Notes under the pieces: generated by a model
Databases searched by the model: none
Seen by the model: only the letters and a program-made list of their open reading frames with translations
Told to the model about the DNA's origin: nothing
Source of the DNA: Vigna angularis
Taxonomy: Eukaryota; Streptophyta; Magnoliopsida; Fabales; Fabaceae
Assembly (NCBI RefSeq): GCF_016808095.1
Contig: NC_068973.1
Span: 10,412,501-10,476,500 of the forward strand
Direction: 5' to 3'
Length of the DNA stretch: 64,000 nucleotides
Shown here: positions 1-11,500 of the stretch, piece by piece
Position numbering within the stretch: the first letter of the stretch is position 1
Layout of the letters: every line of letters begins with the position of its first letter
Translations under genes and position numbers: made by a program

Positions 1-63
1 AGCTCAGGTTTTGATGATGCTCCAAATACAACAAGCAAAGATGAAGGCAATGAAGATTTGTGA
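1..63 (+). CDS. 3' end of an unidentified plant gene (partial)
   Basis: Frame 1 is open from the window edge and reads SSGFDDAPNTTSKDEGNEDL before TGA at 61-63. The tail is acidic and Ser/Thr-rich, as in many disordered C-termini. The same frame then stays open for a further 59 codons to TGA at 241-243, so the first TGA may be the true stop, a disabling mutation, or part of an intron. The rest of the gene lies to the left of the window and I cannot name the product. An exon starting at position 8, after a possible acceptor ending at position 7 (ctcag), is also possible. Confidence 0.4.
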   Translation, partial: SSGFDDAPNTTSKDEGNEDL

Positions 64-243
64 AGGTACCTCTTTCTTGAAAGCAATGATGGTAGTTTGC
101 TATCAAGGAAACCAAGTGACATGTATGATAATAGAACTATAAATTTTGTTATGTGCCTCAAAGGGAAGTTAAGGGTAGATCTCTTCCTGTGGCAACCTAA
201 GCAGCCCTTGGTGCATGATTTTCCACCAGAAGCAGCAGCATGA

Positions 244-1130
244 TACTGAGTTGTGTAGATTAGGTAGTCATTTTTTAGTATTTAGTATTTCTACATCAAA
301 GGGTCTACGGAAGTGAATGAGAATTTGTTGGGCGTTATTTGGCCCATCCAATCCAATCGGTGTACAATAACTGTTAACAAGTACTGTAACTTTAAATAGA
401 TATATGGCTTTTGATTATCAAGCCCTGTAGTTCTATGTTTTTTTTCCTTCATGGACTTATATTGATCAGCTTCTCAGCAAATAGGGTTAACTGTTTTTCT
501 TTCTTCATCTGATCAGATAAAATTGGTCCCACTTTTGATTTCTCTACGTAATTACTAACCTTTTTGTGCTTAATTTGTCTGTTCTTGCATCCAAAATAGA
601 AGTTTTGATTGCTAGTTTGCCACATAATCTACTATTTTAAAAGCTGGCAATTAATTCAAACCATTAAGATTGATAGCGTGGAAAGAAGATTTTAGGACAA
701 AATTAAGTTCATACTTTTTTATTTGAAATTTAAACTCTTTCCGTTTGAAGTTTTTAATTTTATGAAATAAAATACAGTATTCTTTGTAAACGAAAACAGG
801 GAAAAACTGTGTAAAATTTTAAAAATATTACAGGGAGTTCTGTTCTGACTTGATTTGAGTCTAAGTTTTTGTTCTTCTATGTTTCTGTTCTTGTACCTCT
901 TCCCATCCCTTTCCATTAGGATGGAATAAAGAATCAATAATTTTAATATTTTTTATTTTTTGAAAAATATGATCTAAAATTAATTAAATTCAAATTTATA
1001 TATAATATCCCAAAAATATAGAATAAACAATATAAAAGAGTTATTACCGACATGATATGATAGAACAGTTGTAATTACTATAGTATAAAGTTTAACTTAC
1101 AGTTATCCAAAAACAACTATAAATTTAAAA
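244..1130. other. AT-rich 3' flank, no gene seen
   Basis: Probable 3'UTR and intergenic DNA after the partial gene. It is T-rich up to about 960 and then strongly AT-rich. I see no coding exon, RNA gene or clear repeat end. Confidence 0.5.
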
Positions 1131-1134
1131 CTTT

Positions 1135-2700
1135 ATATACAAACTGGATAAACCAAAACTATGTACAAAGCTAGTCTAAGTTGACTACACCGCGGGATCT
1201 TCTCCATCAAGCGCCTACTCCACAGAGATGTCATTCCCTCTGCTCACACCTACCGGATGATCATAGCCAAATAATATACATAGCCACATACAAGGACAAG
1301 CACAAATAGAAGTGTAAACTAGATATAAAAGATTCATACATTAGTATAACATATACCCATACTCAATTCATGCATATAGAATAACTAAATTCAAACATCC
1401 TAAAGTCATCTCGCTTATACCCCAAAGTCATCTCGCTTAGCTACCCAGCTCGCTGAGCGAATAAAACTCCCAGTGGTACCAGACCCTAACCTCGCACTCA
1501 ACGACACAACTTGCTAGGCGAATCTCCCAAACAGTGGTCCAGACCCCCAACTCACTCGCTCAGCGACCCCATTCATTGGTCGAGACCTGAGACAGTGGTC
1601 CAGGCCCTTCAAACACTCGCTCAACGACCTCATTCGCTGGTCGACTAAAACTCACAGTGCTCCCAAACCTCACCCTCTCGCTCGGCGACCCAACTCGTTG
1701 AGCAAATACTAGAACAGTGTGTTAGACTCTACCACCACTCGCTGTGCGACTCTACTCGCTCAGCGAGTCTGCATAATTTTGCAGCACTATTCAACTTATG
1801 AACCCAATTTGCATTCTACCACTTTTGTCACTATTTTGAGCAACTTAGGGACTCAAGCAAGTCCCATTTAACTTACCAAAGCTATCCTAACACCAATTGA
1901 GCACCTAATCCCAAATTCACATTTTCACTACTCCACTTCCTCAAAACTAACCTTAAAACATGACAAAGTGTCTCTACTATTAAACAACCAACCTTATTAT
2001 AGATTTCACACATTTCATGCATTCAATTACAACCAAAACATCATTCTACACAATTTATCATCACAGTTCATCATTTCATACTCAAAACAATCAAATTGCA
2101 CATTTTCCATCTACCCTAGAATCATGAATTCAACTCAACTAAATCAAGAATCCTACACTACCAAACATACAAAACTAATTACTAATTAAAGCAAATTCTA
2201 GCTTCCTTTACCTCAGTGTAATTCTGCACAACTCTAAAAGAAACCCTGACCGATGCTTGCACCACAAGGAAACTCTAGAAATATCTATGAATCACCGATT
2301 GGTGATAGGAAATAACCCTTAGAACATAAATTGAGTCAGGAATTGAAGAAGAAGAACTCTTGATCCATGCAAACAAAACTCCTTCGCAGGATTAAGAACC
2401 CTAAATACCAAAGAAAAGGGTTTACCATGTACCTACTCGATTCAACTAATTGATCGGTCAGATTGGTAGCCCTCGACGCAAGGATTGCCTAGACACTTCC
2501 TGATCGTTGAATAGATGAATGAGGAGTAAGAAATTGTAGAGAGAAATAAGAGAAAACAAAAAGGATAGTGTTTTAGAGAGATAGAAGATATTTAGACAAC
2601 AAGACGAGTTTTAGAATATTCAATTTATATTATAAGATTATTTTAAAATAAAATACTCGATCTGATTATTTTAATACACCTATCAAGTCTAATACTCTAT
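1135..2700 (-). repeat. LTR-like dispersed repeat, family A, copy 1
   Basis: This non-coding block has recurring motifs of the form CTCGCTCAGCGAC at 1,430-1,770 and a promoter-like end near 2,450-2,700. It shares its order of motifs with 18,060-20,350: a gatcat-rich start, a 'cgctcagcgag' block, a 'cttacctca' block, then 'actcgatctgatta'. The reverse complement of its 2,450-2,640 end also resembles 25,120-25,240. No protein-coding domain is visible, so it is probably a solo or decayed LTR. Ends are approximate. Confidence 0.5.
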
Positions 2701-3440
2701 TTTCTAGATTCTTATCTTATACGTTATATTTTTTTTAAAAGATGTATTGCAAAATTGATTTTTAGATTACTTTATATATAACAATTAAAAAATTATATTA
2801 GAGCATAAGCATTCCAAAATATTTAAAATTTATTGCGGAAAAGTTCAATAAACGCATAATAAACACTTGGACATTTTCCCTTACAAGTCCAAAAATATTT
2901 GTCAACCTCCCATTTTCAACTCTAATGTTTTATTGAAAGGAGGGGCGTAAGTTGAACGAGATCTAAATAACGTAAAATTTATTTTACAAGCTTATGAAAT
3001 CCTTAAGAATAAATTCTGATTAGAATGTTTAAGACTGAAGGAAAGTCTATTTATAAAATACTTTCCAAAATTCAAGTTAGTAAGAACCATAATAGTGAAT
3101 AAATGAAGAGTTGAATGAATAAACGTGAATAATGAAAAATATATTCAATTTACGAAATAACGCTTGAATACTAATTTTCAGTTTTCGACATCTTATGATT
3201 GTTTTATTTGTATGAGTCTAAGTCTTTATAAGTAATCATGATTATGTTTTCAATACTCATATTCCCTGACAGACCTAGTGACAGACCTACAGTGACATGC
3301 CTATGTGTATAGGAGGGTATGTAAGTGAACCTTCTGATTTTGTTAAAACAGTTAATAAATATCCGAAAATATTTTATTTTGTCCTTTCTAATTTTTAATT
3401 TTATATATTTGAATATGTTAATAGTTATTCTATGATAAAT
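2700..3440. other. AT-rich intergenic DNA
   Basis: No exon or RNA gene is supported. Short stretches near 3,260-3,300 contain a small local duplication ('gacagacctag'). Confidence 0.4.
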
Positions 3441-3745
3441 TTGTATCTAGGATGACAACTGGTGAACATGAATGAATAATATCTATTTGTTACTTAATTA
3501 TAATAAAAATAATTCATTTATTTTGTTATTAGTTGGATAACTATTTAAAATTATCTATAAATATTTTAAAATTCATGATATACGTAGATTTCACAAATAT
3601 TTTTTTTAAAATAAAATTAAAAAATATAAAATGTAATATAAATTAAAATTTAATTTTAATTGAATTGAATTTAATAAAATATAAATTAATTTTAATTTTA
3701 ATTAAATTTAAGTTAATAAAATATAAATTAATTTTTTATTTTTAT
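3440..3745. repeat. AT-rich dispersed repeat, possible hAT-type MITE, copy 1
   Basis: About 100 bp at 3,640-3,740, built from 'ataaattaattttaattttaatt' type words, closely match 22,160-22,260. The left edge has 'ctaggatgacaact', which resembles the TAGGGATGGCAA-type ends of plant hAT MITEs. The second copy ends in the inverted form ('gtcattcctacc'). Boundaries are not certain. Confidence 0.35.
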
Positions 3746-4379
3746 TTTTTGTAAATAAAGATACTTTATGTCAATTTTTGTTAGTTGATTTATAATCATA
3801 GTATCTCTACAACAATAATCATATAATAAATATATATAATTTTGACGTGAAATTGATCATTGATCGCAAAAAAAAAAATTTGCATAGGAGATGGATGAAA
3901 TTGTTGCATTCAAGCACTTGTTTGTAATATAACTAAGATGGAAATAAAAGTAACAATGAAAAATTGAATAGGAAGAAAACCAAACCAAAATCATATTGAT
4001 CAAATCTTCATGAAAAAATTATAAAAGAAAATTTTTACATCCCATATAAAGTGCTCATAATATATAAAAGTGAAACGTAAAACATTTTAGAAAATGATGT
4101 TTTAGCAAGCAATATTTTCTATTTTGATATTAAATGTGTATTGTTTTTAGACCTTTTAATGTAAAAAGTATGATTTGCGTATTAAGTTAAATTGTGACTA
4201 TGAGAATTGATGGTCAAGTTTGTTGAAGACAACGAGGAAAAATTAATTTGTAAAAAGATTTCAATGCACAAGGGATAAAATGAAATTATAAGTATATAAG
4301 TAAATATGAGAATTAATCCTAACAATGTTATCTGATTCTATCTGATTCGACTTGAAGTTAAAACATTAATGTCATCTAT

Positions 4380-5296
4380 CACTAGTACAAACACAATGTA
4401 TAACGTTATGTGTTTAACGTCCCACCACGAAATAATCAACGTTAAAAATGAGCGGTGATATTTTGTAAATAAATTCAATTATTAAACGTCGTTTAGAACT
4501 GTAGTTCGATGTAAAAGATATATAATGTCGAATGACTTTTAAATTCGACGTCAAAAGGTTAGTGAATTCAATAAAAATTTAAGCGAGAGATTGAAAATTC
4601 ATTCACTTTATCTTAGCGCGCGATATCCTCTTCTCTTCTAAAACTTCTCTAGAACGAAGTTTGACGAGCATCACATGTAATCTTTCTTTCATTTGATACA
4701 AATGCATGTTAATTAATTACTTTATGTATGATTTTTGTTTGTTTTAACCGATTATTTTCGTGCTCTTGTCCTTCGTAGGCGCATTCTGCTTTCTCTCTCA
4801 CGGGTGACGAAGCTTTTTTTTGTTTTCGTTTTGAAAAACTTATTTGTTTGTTGTTTTTTTTGTTGAACTTTTTTGATGTTGTTGTTTGGTTGAACTTGTT
4901 TGTTGTTGTTGTTTGATTGAACTTGTTTGTTTGTTGTTGTTGTTTGATTGAACTTGTTTGTTGTTGTTGTTGTTTGATTGAACTTGTTTGTTGTTGGTTA
5001 TTATTGTTTGTTGTTGATAGTATACTACACGTTCATAATTCATGCTTTATAAAATATCAAAAACTGAAATCTGTTGTTTTTTTTTTCCTTTTTAGGTCTT
5101 GTAGAGTTGTAAAAGAGGATCACAATTAATTAAAAAAACAAAAAAATTGATTAACATTGAATATTAGGCAAAATTCGACGAATGTGGAATTTTTTATATT
5201 CGACGTCAAACTTACGTCTCTAGCTGTGACGTCGAACTCGAATGCGTCGTTAAAAGCCAAAAATATTCGACGTTGTATGGTGTTTTTGTACTGGTG
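4380..5296. mobile_element. Non-autonomous CACTA (En/Spm-type) element
   Basis: The left end reads CACTAGTACAAACACA. The right end, reverse-complemented, reads CACCAGTACAAAAACACC, so the terminal inverted repeats begin with the CACTA-type signature. The element is flanked by the 3-bp duplication TAT (4,377-4,379 and 5,297-5,299), the size expected for CACTA transposition. Subterminal words such as 'ttcgacgtc' and 'aacgtcg' recur near both ends, as in this superfamily. The 917-bp body has no transposase and contains a TTG-rich microsatellite. It must rely on a transposase supplied elsewhere. Confidence 0.85.
4845..5020. repeat. TTG-rich imperfect microsatellite inside the CACTA element
   Basis: Repeated blocks of 'gttgttgtt' joined by 'tgattgaacttgtttg' make a roughly 40-bp higher-order unit. 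It opens Gln/Asn-rich or Cys/Leu-rich frames on the two strands, which I regard as artefacts of the repeat. Confidence 0.8.
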
Positions 5297-5299
5297 TAT

Positions 5300-6093
5300 G
5301 ACAATGAAAACAATATTTCAAATTCAAACATTTGTTTTTTAAGGAAATAGATATCCTTCAACCTCGATAAGAAACTTATTCTCAATAGTTATATGTAAAT
5401 GACAATTTAAATACAATTTCCTAACTCCTTAAAATATATTTTAAGAAAAAAATTCAAATAACTAACTCAATCTTCTCTAACCTTAATTAAGGAATTCAAA
5501 TTTCTATAAATACATTGATTTATTTGAAAGTATACTCAATTATTTTTACTAACTTTACAATTATATTTTAGTATTCTCTTTGAATTCTTTTGGACTCAAG
5601 TATTAAACGATCATTTACCAATTATCTCTTCTCAATTTTTACAACAACTCGACAATAAATCATTAAAATTATCTACTTTGATTCTCTTAATTATCATTAT
5701 TTCCACTTTTGACAAGTTACATTCTCATTGGATAAGGACTCTTTGATTTCTATATATAGATATGGTAAAGAATGATTTTTCACAAATCTTGAAAAAAAAT
5801 ACACTCTAAAAATCTATATATAATAGATAAAGTGGGTGAAATTCATAAAGTACTTTAATTTAAGTAAATAATTGATGTATTGATCGTAACTTAATGGTGC
5901 AATCACTTTTTCTCACAAAAAATGTAGCTAAATTGGAGAAAGATAATATTGATGATAGTTTAAAGCAATTCAAACCCTGGATTTTAAAACGACACCATAG
6001 TTCATTTAAATAGGCCTTTGGACGTTAGAAGTTCAATTATTAGATCGAATATGTAACTATTATTGCATGTTTTTTCAGTGTCAGATTGAGTTA

Positions 6094-6155
<62 letters not shown>

Positions 6156-8575
6156 CGACATTAAAACTAAAACTATTTAAATGTATTCTTTACCTGTCAA
6201 ACGTAAACCCAAAAATCCTACCTCAAATAGAACACATACTTTTATTTTATCACATGACAGACAGAAGAATAATGGATGCTGGAGATGACCCCCAAAATTA
6301 TAGCAGCATTAGTGATACACTCAATCCGATTGAACTCAAAAAAATTTGAAGTAGATTTGAGTAACAGTAAAATTGGATTGGATAAATAAATAAAATTGAG
6401 TAAAATGAATATGATTAGGTTTGAATATCAACTTGAAATTTTATGAATATTTCACTCAACCAAATTTATATTTTAATATTTATAAATTTATTAATTTGTT
6501 TATTAATAACTTATATCAATTTATGAATACAATATTATTATGTTAAAAATTTAATGATAAGTTGTATAAAATTATTATTAAAGTTATACATATATCTTTT
6601 TAGTTAAATATTTACTATATTTTCGTTATTTATTCAAAACAAAAAATACCTTTTTTTAAAAAGATAATAATATAAATTTGGGTTTTGAAAAATTTAACCG
6701 AATTAACTTACAATCCAAATAATCTAATTAATTCGATAAATTAAATGGTTATACATAAATTTTAAAATATTAAATTTGAATTATTATGAAATCAATTCCA
6801 TCAATCCGAGCTGACAGTCTTTCATAGATGTTTTTCAAGTTGGAAAAAAAAATATTTTACTATATAAAAGATAAAAAAATAACACAAGCACAAATGTCAT
6901 TACCCGTTTACATTTACTAATTATACATTTACTATTGCTCTAGAAGTTTGATTAACTTGGAGCTTGTGTAATAATATTTTGTCTTGTAATCATTAACTCT
7001 GATTTATTAAATCTAATTTTTTCTTGTGATGTGTATATGAGAAGAATAATACGAATAAGATATTTATGAATAAAATACTTAAATTTTCAAGAAAAGTTTT
7101 GCAATATATTATAAAGAATCTAATTGTGAGGAATTGAAGAAAAAGAAATCTGAATTTCACGTTTATAAGAAATTGAATAAAAAAAACTATAAATTTATTA
7201 ATTTAAAATTTTGGAAAAAAAATAATATTATAATTTTTATATGAATTAATGACAAGAAATGTGAAATGTGAAAGAAAAAAAAATGTGAAATACCATGTTT
7301 TAAGATCATTCCTCCACCTGTGCAAATAAAAGAAACTGTTTTTAATAAATTAATCAATTATTCTGGAATAAGAATATTTTGGATTATAAAAATTCAGTGA
7401 ACAATTAAAAAAAAAAATCATTGATCTGGTTCACACGACTGAGAATGCGACCAGGCATGGTGTGTAGTGTAGTGTAACCATCATTCGTGTGCGCAAACAA
7501 ATTTTACTAAGATCAATATTCTATCTATTATGAAAAAGTAGTTAATAACTTTTGTCTGTCACTTTCAAAATAAGTATCTTACTGTAATATATATTAATCA
7601 CAATTCAAACAAACATGCCTATTTTCTCTTTTTGAGAATGGACTTAACTCATCAAAAGCCAAATTGCTAATTCATGGCCCACCCTTCTGTTTAATATTCT
7701 GTTTAACTTTCCACAAAAATAAATTTAATTTATAAAATAGGTAAAAAAACACCGAAATTTTTAAAAAATCTAAAAAATTACAAATTAACTTCTACAATAA
7801 TTCATTTTTGTTTATATTTTTATTTTCTCTAAACTTTTTTACAAGTAATTAGATTTTTTTCCTGTACTTCACAAAATTCACGATTTTACTTCTTAATTTT
7901 TGTAAAAATTTTGATTTTAACTTGTAACTTTGATTTTTTTTCATATGCAGTGTACTTCTTTGAGTTATAACTGTTTATTAATTTATTCAATTTTCATTCC
8001 GTCTGCTACCTATTCAATTCTGTAGACATTCCAATGTCATACATTTTTGTACTGCATCACATCTAAAATAAAAAAAAATTACAAATAATTAAAAACTAAA
8101 GAATCAAAATTTCGTAAGAATTATTCAATAACTAAAATTGTGAGAAAAAATAAGCAACTTGGGAGGGATTTTACCCAATAAGGCAAACCAGGTTAATATA
8201 GTGGTGGAGTGGAAAGTTGAAAACAAAAATAGACTGAGGACAGGCAAAAAGCACCAGCTTGGTATAATAATTGATCTATATTTTCTATCCCTCAAATGAT
8301 TTTACAGAACTTGTAACATCATCATCATCATCATCCAATTCCAATCCCAATGCCGAGCCAAAAGAATTGAGGACCCCAAAAAGGGTGAGAAAAGAACAAG
8401 AAAACCAATAATATTATAAACTGAGAATAAAAAAGGCCATTTTATACAGGGCGATGTTTAACTAACCAAGCTCCAGAGTTATATACAATATTCGAGATGG
8501 TATATGGCTTCACTTCAAAACTTGTTTTCTCTGTCCTTCTAACGGAATCAAAGATCAGAACCTATGTCTCTTTTG
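5300..8575. other. AT-rich intergenic DNA and 3' flank of the galactosyltransferase gene
   Basis: No coding exon is supported. It includes an (AT)n tract at 6,097-6,153 and degenerate inverted A/T-rich words at 7,740-8,160 that could be old MITE remains. The last 300 bases are probably 3'UTR of the minus-strand gene that ends at 8,576. Confidence 0.5.
6097..6153. repeat. (AT)n microsatellite
   Basis: About 57 bases of uninterrupted AT dinucleotides. Confidence 0.95.
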
Positions 8576-11500
8576 TCATCTCATGTCACAGCACTGAGGC
8601 CTTGTCTGCCTTTGCAGTTTATCCCACAGACACATCATCTGCCTAGGCGATTGGTAATGGGCTGTGTAATAGTCTTCTATGCAACCAAATTGGCAGAAGT
8701 TCAAGCTATGAGAATAGTGTACAGGTTTTGAGCGGTTAAATTGCTCTACCCACATTCCCATACTCACATCTTCCATCTTAAACAACTGCATAAAGAGCAA
8801 ATCACACATTCAGCCAGAGTTTCAAATGAAAGGAATTCACTCATTAAGGTCAGGATGAACACAGAAAAAGCGCAATGTAAATAATGTTTACTAACCCTTA
8901 GTTTATGCATTTCAAATTCAGATACAATATATCGTGCAATATCTGATGACAAAATATAACCCGGGCCATTAGCATAGGGTGGGTAATCCTCTTCTGGCCA
9001 TTCCTGAAAAAAAAAAGAAACAAAACCATCAATATTTTAACACACCAATATTTTTCCTGCAATTTCCTAGTTAAATCAGTCACAACAGTATGACAAAACA
9101 CACTTAAGGACCACGATACACAGTTCATAAATTCACACAGCCGACCGAGGGTGCAACTGCAATTTGGAACTAAGAAAACAGGGTGTGAGAAATGGAGAGG
9201 ATTAGGAGAAAATATCCCCTTGTGTTTTGAATACACTAAGGGTAGTTTTATTTATAGTGAAACATAAGGGCCAATGCCCTTAATACAGAATGGGCTAAGC
9301 CCAACTAACAGAAAATAAATCCTTAACATCTAACACTCCCCCTCAAGCTGGAGTATATAAATCATATGTTCCAAGCTTGTTACAAAGATAATCAATTCTA
9401 GGTCCTCGTAAGGACTTAGTGAATATGTCTGCCAACTGGTTGCTTGAGTTAACAAACTCAGTCTTGATGTCTCCGGATATGATCTTTTCTCGAATAAAGT
9501 GACAATCAACTTCAATGTGCTTGGTTCTCTCATGAAAGACAGGGTTAGAGCTGATATGGAGAGCAGCTTGATTATCACATATAAGTGTCATTTGAGTGAC
9601 ATCTCCAAATTTCAATTCACTGAGTAATTGTTTAAGCCACACAAGCTCGCAAGTAGCTGATGCCATAGCTCTATATTCTGCTTCTGCGCTGGACCTTGCC
9701 ACAACACTTTGCTTCTTACTTTTCCATGATATTAGGTTGCCACCAACAGAGACACAATATCCAGAAGTAGATCTCCTATCAGACGGGGAACCAGCCCAGT
9801 CAGCATCTGAATAACAAACGATTTTTGTATCGTTGTTAGGACCATATAGCAAACCTTTTCCAGGTGATCCTTTAATATACTTCAGTATGCGAACAACCGC
9901 ATCCCAATGGTCTTCACATGGGGAGTTTAGGAATTGACTCACAACGCTAACTGCGAAGGAAATGTCAGGACGTGTAACAGTAAGATAGTTTAATTTGCCA
10001 ACTAGTCTTCTGTACCGTTCAGGATCTGAGAAAGGCTCCCCCTGATTTGGTAGGAGTTTGATGTTAGGATCCATAGGTGTCTCAACAGATTTAGAGTTCA
10101 TTAACCCTGTTTCCTCCAAGATGTCTAACGCATACTTCCTCTGAGATATGACAATACCGGTGTTGGATTGTGCTACTTCAATACCCAAAAAATACCGGAG
10201 TTTGCCAAGATCTTTGGTTTGAAAATGATGGCAAAGGTGTTGTTTCATCTTAGAGATGCCAAGATAGTCACTTCCTGTGAGAACAATATCATCGACATAC
10301 ACTATTAAGTAGATACATCCAGCATTTGAGTGGCGATAGAACACTGAATGATCCGCTTCACTGCGAGACATACCAAATTGTTGAACAACACAGCTAAATT
10401 TACCAAACCAGGCCCGAGGAGATTGTTTTAAGCCATATAAGGATTTGCGAAGACGACATACCAATCCAGATGACTCCCCCTGAGCAACAAAGCCAGGCGG
10501 TTGCTCCATATAAATTTCTTCATGCAAATCACCATTAAGGAAAGCATTTTTGACATCAAGTTGGTGAAGAGGCCATTGGCGAAGAGCGGCCATGGCAATG
10601 AATAGGCGAACATAGGTCATTTTTGCCACTGGAGAAAAGGTATCACCATAATCCAAACCAAAAATCTGTGTGTAGCCTTTGGCAACCAATCGAGCTTTGA
10701 GACGATCAATAGTGCCATCAGGACCAACCTTGATAGCATACACCCACCTGCAACCAACAACAGACTTTCCAGATGGTAATTGGACAAGCTCCCAAGTTCC
10801 ACTTTTCTGTAAAGCACTTAATTCATCCAGCATAGCTTGACGCCAGCCAGGATGAGTTAAGGCGTCACCCACAGAGTGGGGAATGGACACAGAAGAAATG
10901 GATGAGAGACATGTATAAAAAGATGGTGACAATCTGTGGTAACTAAGAACAGTATAATGGGGAGAAGTGTTACGGGTAGAGCGTATACCTTTACGAAGGG
11001 CAATGGGCAGGTCAGACTCATTTGCTGGAGCCGGAGGAGACACAGGAACCGGCACTGGAAGTGAGTCATGAGGGAGACGATTGCGACGACTATACACCTG
11101 AAGGGGTGGTGGTGAAGGACGATCCTGTGGTGAATGAGAGTCCAAAGAAGGAGGAGACAAAATGGGTGGAGCATCACTAGGAGAATCACAGAAAATAGGA
11201 ATATCAACAGTAACAGGTGGAGGTTCAAAACTCGAAGATAGATGTGAAAAGTAGAAAGAAGATTCATCAAAAGTAACATCAGCAGAGATAAAATGACGAT
11301 TGAGGGAAGGGGAAAAACACTTATAGCCCTTTTGTGACCGTGGAAATCCTAAGAAGACACATTTGTGAGACCTAGGAGATAACTTATCAAGACCAGGACT
11401 AAAATCATGAACAAAACAAGTAGACCCAAAAACTCTAAGAGGTAAAGGATGTAGAGGATCTTGAGGAAACAAGATAGAATGAGGGATTTTGTTATCTAAG

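Noticed and set aside
4840..5129. Gln/Asn-rich and Cys-rich short frames
   Set aside because: They are translations of the TTG microsatellite inside the CACTA element.
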